Assembly: GCF_001949145.1 (NCBI RefSeq)
Contig: NW_019091471.1
Location: forward strand, 1-64,000
Direction: 5' to 3'
From: Acanthaster planci
Taxonomy: Eukaryota; Echinodermata; Asteroidea; Valvatida; Acanthasteridae
DNA: 64,000 nt
The position numbers and the translations under genes were made by a program. Numbering within the stretch: position 1 is the stretch's first letter; every line of letters starts with the position of its first letter. A model generated the notes under the pieces. That model saw only the letters and a list, made by a program, of their open reading frames with translations, was not told the DNA's origin and did not search any database. Shown piece by piece: positions 1-12,800 of the stretch.

Positions 1-300
1 AAATTGTTGTTTTGACGAGTGACTCTCGTTTTAGTCTTTTTGTTTTTCTGCAGATACTGACTGGTTGTGCGACTGACTGGATGTGCGACTGCCCGATGTC
101 CAAGTTGAGTAGTTTTTAAATTGTTGTTTTGACGAGTCACTCTCGTTTTAGTCTTTTTGTTTTTCCGCAGACACTGACTGGATGTGCGACTGCCTGGCAG
201 ACTGGATGTGGGACTTCCCAGCCTACTTGAAGTGGAACTGCCCGGCTGACTGGATGTAGGACTGCCCGGCTGAGCAGAAGTCTTTCTGGCTGATGGGACA
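1..300. repeat. 117-bp tandem duplication with nested ~20-30-bp repeats
   Basis: The segment that begins AAATTGTTGTTTTGACGAGT at position 1 begins again at 118, so the period is 117 bp with few mismatches. Each copy ends in a shorter motif of the type CTGACTGGATGTGCGACTGC. Degenerate versions of that motif continue to about 300 (for example GACTGGATGTGGGACTTCCC and GACTGGATGTAGGACTGCCC). The array is probably truncated by the window edge. No coding frame runs through it convincingly. Confidence 0.85.
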
Positions 301-2946
301 TGGGACTGCTTGGCAGTTTGTTACCGATGGTATAACTGCTTAGCTGACTTCATGTGGGACCGACACCCTAACATCACGTGTCGGGCTGAATGTGGAAATG
401 TGTGTTTCTCGGGATTATCAAATGGACTGCACTCGGGACTGTCAGGCGGAATGGGTTACTCTCTTGACCACTTCACGTTTGGCTGACAGGGTGTATGACT
501 TCCTGAATGGAGTTTTGACTAGGGTGAAACATATTTCAAACAACCTACCTCCAAGATATGTCCAACACACCAGTCCTGATAAAGGCACCACTTCTTCAAC
601 TACTCGTGCTTTCCATCTCAACTGCTTCTGGAACAAGTGCCACCATCTGCTGCTCCGAACTTGTTTTATGTATCACTGTACTTGGAAGTCCCTCCCTGTA
701 ACCTGGCCATAACCAAGGGTGAAGTGGCCTTGCAACACCTGCATGCACTGAGAAATAATGTACAGCTGTTGTAACACCAAGCATCAGGCTGCCGCGGACA
801 TCTCACAGTTTAGATGAAGAGAATGAGATAATGTGCTTCTTGTACATTGTGTCATTTTACATTTGAAATACATGTACCTGTCGAATTTCGTAATCATTAT
901 ATTCAGTTTGCACTAAAATTTATTGCAGCATTTTCTAAAATTATCATACTTGCGCTTTACAAGCAAAATTTCTTGGCTTTTAAAATTCAAATTTCTACTT
1001 TGTTTTTGTAACAATGTGTTATTATAGTAAAAAGTTACTCACAAAACATGCAAGAGACATCCAATGTACGTTTAACACTTGTATGCAACATATCATCTGG
1101 ACCTTTGGTATACAAGAAAGATCACTTTCTGAAAATACATACAGATACTAGGCGATAGCTTGGATGTAGTTTGTACTCATTCTTCATATTTATGACAAGT
1201 TATCTGTTTGCATAAAACATCCATGAAAAATTGTCAGCTTACTCATATGCGTTAGATATGTGTTTCATTTACCATTGTGTAACTCCAACCAAATATTCCA
1301 GACCAGACACAGTATGATTGACTCCGTCAGGTGGACCCCAACAGTAATCGATCAACTTTAAGCTCAGAAAAAGTTGTTTGCCCTTCATTTCCATACCGAA
1401 TAGTATTTAAACACTAAAAAGTTCCATTTGCTAACTTGCACATGATAAAAATCAATTTTCTGCCAAATTTTTGCCTGTCTTTCTTACGAACCTCGTAAGT
1501 CAGAAGTTGGAAATGAAGCCAACATTTTAGAGGGGAAATTTTTATGTTCGATACTAGGATCCGTGGTTGACATTTCAGATACAGTGTTCAACTGTACACA
1601 GGGCTCATTCTAGACAGTATTGCATGCATTCTTTAAAACCTGGCTCTACAAGTTGGCCAAGCAAAAAAAAGCTAAAGCTGAAATTTATGTCTCTCATAAA
1701 TGAGTTAAGTTACATGCAAGTTGAATTTTGTACATACAAAATACGCTGTTTATTGGGTCTCGTATGACTTATTCAGCTTAATAATTTTAACCTTGAACAT
1801 AAACTTGGCTTGTACATGTATCTCATACTCGGTTACGTCAAATGAGAGAGGAAAATTACTATTTCTGTCATGCAGCTTTGTACTGCACTAAAACATAATG
1901 GCTTTCTAAAAACATTACCGGGTAATTACTACCTGTATGCACTTTGACAAACTTTAAAATGCAAGATATCTTACAGCTCAGATGCCAAGTTTCTTCAAAG
2001 ACAATGCACTTCTATTTTTGACGTGAACATTTTGAAAAATAACATTAAAATGAAGAGTCATGGAAGCATTAATGTTATAACTAGGTATGTAAGAATCTAT
2101 ATATGTAAGAACAGAATTCAGTTGTCCCAATTTGATGAAATAGCTTGTATGCAGTAATATGAACTATATGCACTTATAAGTAATACTAGTATATATATTT
2201 TTTGTAGAAATGCTGATTTTTTGTATGAGTTTCAACCTTTCTAAATATCCAAATTAACTTTGTTGTATACTGTTGCGTTTATTATTTTTGAAGATCTGCT
2301 TTGACATTTTACTGCAAGTAACTGAACCAAAGGCAAAACTTGCAGAATGTAGTTACTTGCTAAGTACAGTATTTCTCACTCATGGTTTGTTGTCATTTTT
2401 TAAAGAACTGTTGCAGGTTAACTTGCATGAAAATTGTTTCCTTGCGCCTAAAGTTGTAGGAAATCTATTTTTTCAGCTAGATTAAATGACCTTTAACAGC
2501 TTTCTTCAGAAACTGATTTCTTGGCAATTTATTTGCAATTGCAAGGGTGTAGGCTGGGGGTGCCCCCCACCAGCAGAAGGGAATTCTGCTTGAGGTGTTC
2601 ACATTTTTATTTTTTAAAATTAAATAGCAGTACGCTATTTTATTAAGATGAGAGTACATGGGATTTTGATGACAGAAACTTAGAATAGCAAATACATGTA
2701 TCTGGGGCAATCTGCTTTTCACATGCACACTTGCCTTCCTCGTAAAAATGCTGGTAGTTTGTAAGCTATTTGGGGTTCCATCCCTCATTTAAGTTTTCTT
2801 TAAATGTGGTTAAAACATATAGATCTAAAGACAAATTTTACATTCTTCAGTGGCATAACTGACACAAACTTGTAGTGAAGTATTATTTCGTGCCAAAATA
2901 AAGTTAAGCCCACTATCAATTCAATATGGCTGACTTGTACAGCAAA
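301..2946. other. AT-rich non-coding DNA
   Basis: I see no exon, RNA gene or clear repeat here. Open frames are short and unrecognisable. Several TACATGTA words occur (around 870, 1815 and 2695). Confidence 0.5.
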
Positions 2947-3031
2947 TTTGCAAAGATTTTACACGTTCAACACTAGTACTACCTTTGTTTTTGGAGTACC
3001 ATCTTGAATTGAACGTGCAAAATCTTTGCAA
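2947..3031. repeat. Small inverted repeat
   Basis: The arm at 2947-2970 (TTTGCAAAGATTTTACACGT then TCAA) is the near-perfect reverse complement of 3009-3031, with one mismatch over about 23 bp and a 38-base loop. It could form a hairpin and resembles a remnant of a palindromic MITE. No target-site duplication is obvious. Confidence 0.75.
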
Positions 3032-5162
3032 GGTCAGATTTTGATTTTAATGCATGTTTAGAATTTGTTTTAACAAGGATGTTTCTTACTTGGGAGGTTT
3101 TCTGTATGGTGACTAGAATTTGCTCAAAGCGGACATGACGCACACAGTTTTTAATTTCACAGAATTATGGAGCATAAGAATAATTGTTTTGCTACATTAA
3201 CTTTTAAACTTGCAGGCAGAGACAATAAAACGGGACTTCAACTCTTAAATTCGTGAATCTTTCCCAAAAGATGTTTGGATCAACTGTTTGTCCATGTAAA
3301 TTAGTGCGATAAACAAAATTATTTCACACTAGAATGTAACTAGGGTTAAAATGGCCAACTGGGATCCAGTGGGAACATATGAAACAGCCCCACTTAAAAA
3401 CCAGGTGGCCCCAGTGTCAGCCATCCATTTATCACTATTGCTACACTCCTAATTTCAAACCCCAATAACGGGAAATTAATATACAGGGCCCACTATACAA
3501 ACCACAATTTCCATGGCTTTCCATGCCCCCTTGAAAATTAATTGCACTACAAACTGTATTAAGAGCAGAGGAACTTCCAAGTTCATTCAGGAGATAAACA
3601 AGATAATATGCATAATTTTTCCAGTTTCAATGAACTGGCAAATTTTACAGTAAATTGAAATTATTTGGCAGGAGTTTCCTACGGCAGCTCATAAAATTAT
3701 ACAAAATGAAACTTCTGTTTTGAGAACACAAAGTATATTTATCGCCTTGTAGCAAGTAACAAATCAGGCTTTTCCTTGCTTTCGGTAATCAAAGTGACAT
3801 TATCAAATGTATTTTCAAAGTGTCAAGTTCGTCTTAATGAAATTGGACTCTAAAAGTAGAATGCTGTATCATCAAATGGAATTGTAGATCATTGCCTTCT
3901 GGTGTTCTTTTAAAGTCAGTGAACAAAGAGTTTGGTACTGTGGTTTCACTTGTCTTTCATTAATGGTTTATTTAGCCTTCAGTGACTTCAGTCAACAAAT
4001 TAGATTAATTTCATGTCCTAGTCTCAATATTACATTTTAGATGAATCCTTAAGGGGAGGGGTTTGTTGTTTGTCCAGATAGGCAAAGACAAGCCGCACCA
4101 TTTCAGTGGATTGAAAGAAGTCAGCTTGGTCACAAACCAGCAACCAATTCCTAATGTTGATTAGTCTGAAAAAATTTCTTCATACTTACATGTACAAAAC
4201 AAAAAGAGAATGTGCACTGCAGCTCTGTGTTTGACCCCAAGATACCGTCACACTTCTGTTCTTCTGCATATGCCAGGAATTGTGTGTTTAAAGATTCTTG
4301 TGCACAAAAAGCTGGGAAATGTCAGGGTCAGCTTGGGCTTGCGCTGGTTCTCAACACCATCAGTAGATCGCCCTCTGGAAGTGTGGTGACGGGTGCAGTA
4401 GTTGACATTGGAGGAAGGGTGCGAACAGCTAGTGAGGCAGCATCCGTATGGGCCACAAATGACGACGTCAAGTCAGGATGGCCAGCTGCCTACAAGTAAT
4501 GTTTGCCACTTTTGGTGACATATTTCTACGCTCTGTAGTAGTGATGAAGGGATGAAACATGAACAGAAAGATCGTAACGAGATGCCAACAAAATTCCAAA
4601 CTCTGAGCCAGCGCTGTAACTTGTCCAGTTGGACAGCCATGCGGTAATGCAGTCCACCGTCTTGAAACCAATGTGAGTAAGCCCACATAACCAGCCATGC
4701 AGTTCTGCATGCTGCAAAAACATCCAGGATCTTCTCTGCAAAGGCGTTACATGAAGACACCACATCTGCAGAAGCATGGCTGTATGTGATAAGATACTTA
4801 ATGAAGCCTTTGTGCATCTAGCTGTGACATGGTGGCCGTCTCTTTCCTCCAACAAACAACAAACCCCAAAATGTCCGCCAGTCAAAGGACATTTTATATG
4901 GATAGCGCGACGGTGAGACACAAGATTTGCATTCACAATGGACCTAATCTCCGCAGTACACCCACGGTTATCATCCCAAGCCCCTCAAAAAAACGTCAAA
5001 ACAAAAACAAAAGAACACAGTCAAGCAAGCTACAGATGCACATGGTTATCATGGTTGATAGGAATGAGCATTTTTTTAAACATTTAGGCCTATTCTCACT
5101 TTGGAAATGTAGTTAATGGTCCAAAGCAGCAGACTCTCCTCCGAGAGAGGGACTTGGTCAAG
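3032..5162. other. Non-coding DNA, no recognised gene
   Basis: Overlapping open frames of 95-136 codons occur on both strands between 4212 and 4936. None shows a recognisable domain or a convincing exon structure. I do not call a gene. Confidence 0.4.
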
Positions 5163-5301
5163 AGGCGAGTTTGCTGGGGGGGTGAGTTAGTAAGGGGGCC
5201 AAGTCAGCCAGGGGGCAACTTAGCTAGGGGGTGGAATGGTAATGGGCGAGTCGGTCAGGGGGCGAGTTGGCGAGGGGGTGAGTCAGTAAGGGGCGAGTTG
5301 A
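5163..5301. repeat. GGGGC-rich minisatellite
   Basis: About eight degenerate copies of a 16-20-bp unit of the form GGCGAGTYRGYMAGGGG lie head to tail (for example GGGCGAGTCGGTCAGGGGGC followed by GAGTTGGCGAGGGGG). The strand asymmetry is strong, with runs of G on the + strand. Confidence 0.85.
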
Positions 5302-6594
5302 TCTACAATCCTTAGAAGTGGGTGTTATAAAATTGTCATGTTCTGAAGAGTATATGGTTAGTTACAGAAAAATTGTCTCCAAAAAAATGTCACTGCTGTT
5401 ACAATTTCAAAATCTGGTTTTGCACCTTACAGTGTTTTGTCTAAACCTTTTCATCGAGATGAAAATTGTTAATTCTTCCCCTTCAGCTTCACCAATCATC
5501 ATTACATATTTTGTGGTGATAATCTCCGCACCTGAACGTGTTAAAATCCTAGCTAAGTCCTTTGATATTTGTCTAAGATTCATCTTGGTGTCATTTTGAA
5601 GTAGCCTACCATTTCAACTCTGGGCCGGGTTCGTCAGCCATCGAGCTTCCATGGACAAAGAACCCCGGAGTTCTAGGTAATTTTTGAAGCTGATTTCTTG
5701 CTCTTGACGGAATAACAATTAATCTGTTGATGGATGTTTAAAAGAAACTTAAATTCTTTGTCAAATAGGCCTACTTAACTTTCCCTGACTCCCATCAGTT
5801 AACAGCGCAACGCAATCCGACATAGGCCCTACCCACTGTACATGATCAGACCTCTGCAGGACCTGCGAACTGAGTTTCGACTTGTCATTTTTCCTTTCAG
5901 GAAGATTCTGATGGGATTTCAGTGTCAAACCTTTACCTTTTTAACGTTTCTACATTTTTAAAAAAGTTGTATTGTAGGCTTACGTTTGGCGTTGTACCAA
6001 GGCTGCAATGCCACTGCACTAGTCACCACGCGGTCGACCGCGCCCACTTTCCCCGCTCTCGTGGCGTGGCTCTCTCCTTCATAGAGGGCGCTATTTATGA
6101 GGTCGTGCTGGGGCCGGAAGAGGGCGTGATGAGCTGAGGGGTGCATTCCACCAAATGGTTGTATTTCTGCGCGCAAGATCATTAATATTTTGTGATCCCA
6201 CCGGGTTTTTACAATAGGACAGGCCATAATCAGGAGGCACCATAGAAATATTTCTGTAAATCTCAAATTTAGGGCTGATGATCTTCAGTACTGGGTATTT
6301 CTTTCACAAAAATCCCGAAATTGCGGACATATCTTGGAGCGGGTGGTTACATTCAGAAATAAGCGCTTAGTTTTATTGCTATTTTGGGGGTATCTTCATT
6401 CAAAGGCGAATAAAAAAATTTTCGTGGCTAACCCCTACGAAACTGAGAAGAAAAGTGATCTTCTGGCCGTAATCTTGAATTTCCAGTGAAAAAAACGGAG
6501 GCCAACCGCTTCCCGAGAGTCAACAGGCGGCGCTATTTCGGTCCGATTTTGCACTGTTTACTATGGGCGCGTACAATTGATGTAGTGCAACCTG
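5302..6594. other. DCTN6 upstream region
   Basis: Non-coding DNA upstream of DCTN6. The part from about 6000 to 6600 is richer in GC and CpG than its surroundings (for example around 6020-6130) and may hold promoter sequence. No TATA box or initiator can be assigned with confidence and no coding exon is recognised. Confidence 0.35.
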
Positions 6595-6760
6595 AGCTGG
6601 CCAGCTAGCTAGTCTGGTTCCCTGCCCAAAGATTCCCTCTGCACTGATCTCTGCTATACTGACAGTGGATTCCCTGACGACACTTGACATTTGCTCTTGA
6701 CAAAAATCGACACAGTAGTAGGAGATTCTTGGTCTGGGAACCAGACTAGCCAGCTCGCTA
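6595..6760. repeat. Inverted-repeat element (MITE-like) just upstream of the DCTN6 start
   Basis: The arm at about 6601-6640, containing AGCTAGTCTGGTTCCC, pairs with an inverted copy at about 6722-6760 containing GGGAACCAGACTAGCCAGCT. The loop is about 80 bases. The right arm ends 17 bp before the DCTN6 ATG, so the element makes up the proximal promoter or 5' UTR. The arms are imperfect, consistent with an old insertion. Confidence 0.7.
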
Positions 6761-6777
6761 GACTGTCACAGCTCGAG

Positions 6778-6800
6778 ATGGCCGGTGTTGTGCGACCGAG
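6778..6800 (+). CDS. DCTN6: DCTN6 coding exon 1 (23 nt)
   Basis: Reads MAGVVRP plus the first two bases of Ser-8 (AG), followed by the donor GTGAAG at 6801. Joining it to exon 2 gives [17 protein letters not shown]. Human DCTN6 likewise has eight residues ending in Ser before VKI, which supports this start. No other upstream ATG I found gives the required phase with the right length. The 5' UTR extends upstream to an unknown start site. Confidence 0.75.
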
Positions 6801-9800
6801 GTGAAGTGTTTTTCCTTTTTTTCTTTTACATGTACAGTGTGTTTCCTTTGAAACTCTTTTATCCATATTTAGCGCAAATGACAAGCCAAAGTCATTTCCA
6901 AAGATATTTTTCTGCCTGATACCCATGTTTTCCTAGCTTGGGAAACCACGAGAGCAAATTTGCATGATTCGGCATGCGCATGTTACGCCCCAACTATAGC
7001 ATAAGTCCCAACTATAGTTGGGACAGTCCCAACTGCAGTGCTGCAGTTGGGCTGGCCCAGCTATTGTTGACCAATGTCTGTGGGAAATGTCTCAACATTA
7101 TCCAAGTCAGTGTGTCTCACACTTGACACAAGTCATCTGAAATGTGGCACTTCATCTCTTCATCTAGCCCTATGACCAATGACATGACATTTGTAAACAA
7201 TATGCACATGCTGGGCACATCATGCACACAGGACCTCTCTGCTATAGGTGGGCCGGCCCAACTGTAACACTCTAGTTGGGACGGGCCTAACTATAGTTGG
7301 GACGGGGTCAACTATAGTTGGGACTGATGCTATAGTTGGGGCATAACACGCACACTAGGGCCTATACTTATCTGCTTATACTAGGCCTAGACCCTAGTCC
7401 GACTTTAATGGTTTGCTCACATAGGCCTAGGCCTATGGGAGGAAAAGAGAAATTTCCCCTTCAAACGGAAATGCTCTTGTCGACGAGCTCAAAGATGCCA
7501 TCTTTCCTCAAATAGCCCCGTGTAGTTTATATCAGTATATGTTGATGTCCTTTTGACGACGTCATGGCACGCCAGCCTAGCGAACCATTCACAGACAGCA
7601 TGCTGTGTTAGCACATGTGCACCGACGACTGTTTCCTGAGAAGTGTAATGTTTAGTGTACAGTTTTGATTAGTTCAAGTAACTTGAACCGTACAAATTGC
7701 CTTTTTTTAACATTTGGACTAGCCCAGGTGGACTCCCTGACTGTACTACGTTACGTTATGGAGGGAGTTCAGCGGGGTTCTCCCACGTACAAACTTGCGT
7801 ATCCGATCTGATATGTAATTATTTCTGCCTGATACACAAAAAACAGGCTGATACCCATTTTTCATCCCCAATACGCACAATGTTATTATGATAGTATGGC
7901 TCGGAATTATCTTACAAAATGCAAATTGCATGTCTGGAAAATCTAGACGAAAAAGCAGTTAATAGTCCTGCATTTTTCGGTGTACATATACATACGATAG
8001 GTAGCCTAAATAGTATACGCATTGTGCACCATGCGTCGGCAGCCACACTGCACACCGTACATGTACATTGGCACCGAACATTCCTTGTGGGAAGTGTCGC
8101 ATGAAATCTGAACTTCCGTCATGGGCGTCGTACATGCACCCGCGCACATGTGTGTTTTCTCTGTGCCGTGTGCTCAATATGCTAGTGGGGCTGCATTTAC
8201 GAAGGTCAACATTTTATACTACACCATTCACAGAACTTACAATGTTGGCAGCAGTAGCCCTGTGTAACAGTATTAACCCTAAGCTTTCCCAACCACACAG
8301 AATTAAACTGTAATAAAGTGTTTAATTCTGTAGGGATTGGTCTGGTAGGCCCATAACAGTTGGCTTTTGCATTGGGTTTGGCATACCTCAGAAAATCAAA
8401 GTCCAACAGCCTGTGTGCACAAAGTCCCATATGGGTGTTTAACTCTGTGAATGGGGAAGGTTTGGGCCAGCAACCCTTGGGGGTTAGGGTTAATGGCATC
8501 CACGACGGGGAGGTATTTCCGCGCCAGGGCTTCGTAAAATGTTGGTAAACCACAATGGAAATCCCCCACAGTTTTGAACAATCCTGGGGAGAACCCAGTC
8601 TAGGACATAAAGGGTCAAAAATTGGGCGGCAAATTTTATAACTTAAATTTTCAACACTTCCATCTTTTCCAAGGAGCCAATGTCACATCTGTAACTCCTG
8701 TACCCCCAGAACTGTAGGGTGCAACATCTGCCCTGCTCCCACAAACCCCACAGAAAACGAGCTTTTTTCACCAAGAGTTCTATGTATGTTAGCTTACATA
8801 CCTTCCTACTTTGTACCAAGACAAAAACGGGCCAAAACCATGCCGATTTTCAAAAAAAGGTGCAAATATTTCCAGATCAGCGTCCGAGAGTCATGTGGTT
8901 CACATGTGTACTTGTGAAGACGAGCCGTGACCAAATGGTTGACTATGGCTGCTATCAGTACACAGGACATGGAAATTGGCTGCAGCCGCTTTCCGTACGG
9001 AAAGGGGGAATGGAGCAGCATTTCTATGGGTACATAACCAGAACAAAATTGCCCGTTCGTGCCCTGTTAAACGTCATGTAGAGCCTATGGCACTTACGAT
9101 TACAGAGGACAAATAACTATGCGTGAAAGTTTCCAGCTGGTTGATGTACATGTAGGCCTACGTGAGGCTGGGGGTTTAAGAAAGCATCTGCTTTCCCCAA
9201 CCCCCAAACCGTATGGATTAGGAGATTTTTTTTTTAAGTCGACACAGTCTAGGTATATGTCAGTTGCTCTAAAAATTAACTCATCACTGCCAATTACAAA
9301 TTCAGTCTGCTTTATTATATGTTCGGTTTACGAATGAAAAAAAGGAAATGCCAATCAACAGCACAATTTGTGCGTGATCGCTACTTACAGCACGTGCGCG
9401 TGCCAGCACTGCCTCTGCATACTATGTTCCCGATCAGTATAGCATCGTTCATCATGATCATCATGCCCGCAATGCAATCCTCTGTTTTTATTCCTCAATT
9501 ATCAAGATAAGTAATTGGTTCATTTTAATAAAAATCAGATCTCTACAATATTGTGTATTTATACATCTTCAATCAATAAAAATCTACTAACAAATTAAAC
9601 ATGTTCAACACTTCAAAGAGAGATCGTTGATGGACATATTCCCATACAAGAACCCTGCATATTATAAAGCCGGCTATGCTGACCGAAGTTATTGTTGTAA
9701 AATAGCAGGTTGTTTTGCAAATTAACTCTATTAATGTTTATAAACCCAAATATAAAGCAGAACAAACTATGAATATTTAGGGCCAACCAATAGGGGATTA

Positions 9801-12800
9801 ATCGGTCAGTCTGAAGCCGCCGATCTGACAAAATGGGAACTGCATTTTTTTATATCGGCAATTTGGTTAAAGCCAGGTACCAGTCACGACCTCCGTGTAG
9901 CAGGAACGTGCAACAGACCATCACTGGAAATCGCGCAAGCGTAGTGCGTGCACACGGCTCCGGGTTAATTTTATAGAAAGAGGGCAGGGTTTTGATTTTT
10001 TACCGAAAATTATAGGGTAAAAATTATAACACCGACACAGACTTTTTCAGGGCGGCCCTTATTTGTAAAAGTAACTAAAAAACATGGTCCCAACATTTAC
10101 AATAGACCGTCATTCAAAAATTCTGTTCTTTCAATAAAATCTTCCCCCAAAAGCTGTCTAAACTGATCCATTTCTCTCTTAAACTTATGACCTGGGGTTT
10201 AAGACCATGCACCTGACTATTTTGAGAAGAAGTGAGGGTTAGTGAGTTTTACTCATTACCGTCTCATTCTGACAATAACAGTCCAAACACACCACATACT
10301 TTGTAGGCATTATACACTGCACTTGTGTCTGGTAATGGCCGACCATTGTACTGCATACCAGCTTGACCAGCTTCAGAGGTGGGGGATAGAAACTTGTTCT
10401 CAGTGCTCGTCCGACCAGTGCAACTGTAAACAAACAGGTTCTAAATCTGCCTTCATGTACAAAGATTGTGTTATTGCAACATTTCAGAGTTTGTGGATAA
10501 ACCTTCAAGAATATCCCTTCCCTCCACAGCTTTACTGTGTAGTGGACAGTGCATACCTGCCACATCAACCCGAAGACACACAAGGGAAAATAAAATTACG
10601 TCCTCCCTCCCCACCTCCGAAAATTGCCCTGTTGAGCTACTTGAGTACTTCAGTTGAAATCAGTGCTGTATTACACTTCAGCTGCTCCATCGATTTCAAA
10701 TGTTATTTTGTAATGCTGTTAAAGGAAAATACATGTATCATGGTTTCGGTAAAGAAAGCCACTTCGTAAACATACATAAGAAAATGTTTTAATTGATTAA
10801 TGGTAAATGTGAAAAACAGAGAAATGTGCATGTTATCTTTTACCTTGGACAGCATTAATTTTCTCTGTTCACCACTAGCGGAAGGTTTCACAGAGAAGAT
10901 TTTTGTACTCTCTAAGGCCAGCAATGTTCATGCATGTGTATCGTCCATTTATTTACAGTGTTAAGATAGGCGCTGGTGCAGTGGTTTGTGTGGAGGCCGA
11001 AATTCGTGGTGATGTTACAATAGGTGAGTACTGTTGTGTTAATCTACTGTTTTATGCCAGTTTCCATCTATGGATTAGATGACACAAATCAAACAAGCTG
11101 TACCAACTCTTCAAAGAGGATGCTGATGTCCAAAGAACCATAGGTGTTAGCTCAACGTTGGTTGGCTGTATGCTGATTGCCTGCCAAAAGAATGATGGTT
11201 GCCAGAGCCTATTGATCAAAAAAGACCAAATTATGAACCAGTTAACCAGCAATAGGTTTGCTAATTAGGATGAATCATCCTCAAAGGCTGGTCATACTTC
11301 AGGTGAACGCAAAAGTGCACCGAAGTTGATGTTGTGAAATATTTGCAGCGAAGTTTGCTCGAGTTGAAATGCATTGTGCATTTGCAAATGTGCAGCAAGA
11401 GTATTTGATCCAATGTCACTGTTTAGCATTTGTGTCCAAGTGTGAACCAGTCTTAACTTTGTTCGCATGTTTGTCATTCAAACCCCAAGGTGCCCGGACG
11501 GTGGTGCATCCGAAGGCCAGAATCATAGCTGAGGGGGGACCCATAGTGATTGGCGAGAGTAACCTGATTGAGGAACAAGTTCTTATCATTAACAGGTGCG
11601 TTTAGACTGGACCACAGTGCTCTCCACAAATGGTTTGAAGAAGATAGGCCACCCTGTTTATGAATATTATGTGGCTTGAGTTGTGTTATCCTGGAAATGC
11701 TATTCCGTTCCAGGTCTTCCAAAGTCTGCCAGGAGGTTTTGAAGTGTTTTTTGGGGCCTTCTTTTTGCACAAGGTGCATTCCTTGATGTCGTTGTTTTAT
11801 TGTGACACAGTGAAGGATTTTGGAAGATGCAGGAAAGTTCCTATAAAAACTGATCAATCTTAATTAATGCCCTAGGCATTATTGCTAGGATGCAACCTGA
11901 ATCTTTCAAAATCGTCCAAGTGTCTCGATGTAAAAATATGGATACGCCCCCAGTCCTCCAAAATCTTTTTGTCTTGAATGCATTCCTTGGATGTGTGCCC
12001 GCAGCCTCAATCCTTCAAAATCCTCTGGCATTTCCTGTCATTACGTTGAGGCAGTGCAAATGGTAATAGTATCCTGTTGTAGTGTGGATGATTTCACATA
12101 TACATGTATACTCTGGGCTTGAATTTATGAAAGGCTGAGCATAAACAGCACAAGGTCTTACCCAAGACCTTGACACGATGTACCCTTGACAATCAGCCAA
12201 GCCTCTTTGCCGTACAGTCTCAATCTTACGAAATCCTCTGGAACTGTTCTGAGAATTTTGAAGGATTTGGGAAGGTTAGGGTTCCATTGCCATTCTACCA
12301 AATCCTGACCTTCCTAGTACTGTTTACATCTCGTTTTGTCTCATTTTACCTGCCAACCAAGAAGGCTACCAGACTTTGTGCATTCCTGATTGATGAAAGG
12401 CACATTAACTTCGTTACATGTCGTTCTGTACAGGCAAGCTGATGATTCGCCAACAAAAGAAGGGGGACAGAAGATGGTGATTGGCGCCAACAATGTCTTT
12501 GAAGTTGGCTGCCGTATCCTTTCACAAAGATGTGTCTAAACAAAGAAGGGCATAAGTTGTTAACAGTGAGCCAGTGCATCTGTTAGACTCTGCTATGAAT
12601 CTGTGCCAGTGTTTGCTCCGAGTTTGTTTGTCCTTTAAACAGCAAGCGTTCCATCTGCTTTGTCTTTGTTAAGTTCCTTGATGCATTTCCCTGATAGGTT
12701 GTGAAGCGCTCCGCGTCGGTGACAACAACGTCATAGAGGCTAAAGGTGAGAAAAGCCCAACCCTAAAGTCTGTCAAGTGCAACAATATCCAACTTTGATT

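Larger units (their letters stand above)
6801..10958 (+). other. DCTN6: DCTN6 intron 1
   Basis: A 4.2-kb intron between donor GTGAAG and acceptor TTTACAG. It contains the palindromic element at 6976-7353 and a hairpin at 8297-8331. The largest open frame inside it (10242-10769, 175 codons) has no recognisable domain and I treat it as chance. Confidence 0.75.

Noticed and set aside
4212-4936. Overlapping open frames on both strands
   Set aside because: Frames of 95-136 codons on both strands without domain, start context or exon support; most likely a stretch poor in stop codons.
8477-8495. Telomere-like GGGTTAGGGTTAA
   Set aside because: Only about one and a half repeats; not an interstitial telomere array.
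10242-10769. 175-codon open frame in DCTN6 intron 1
   Set aside because: No recognisable domain, no splice sites joining it to DCTN6 in phase; length is possible by chance in this much DNA.
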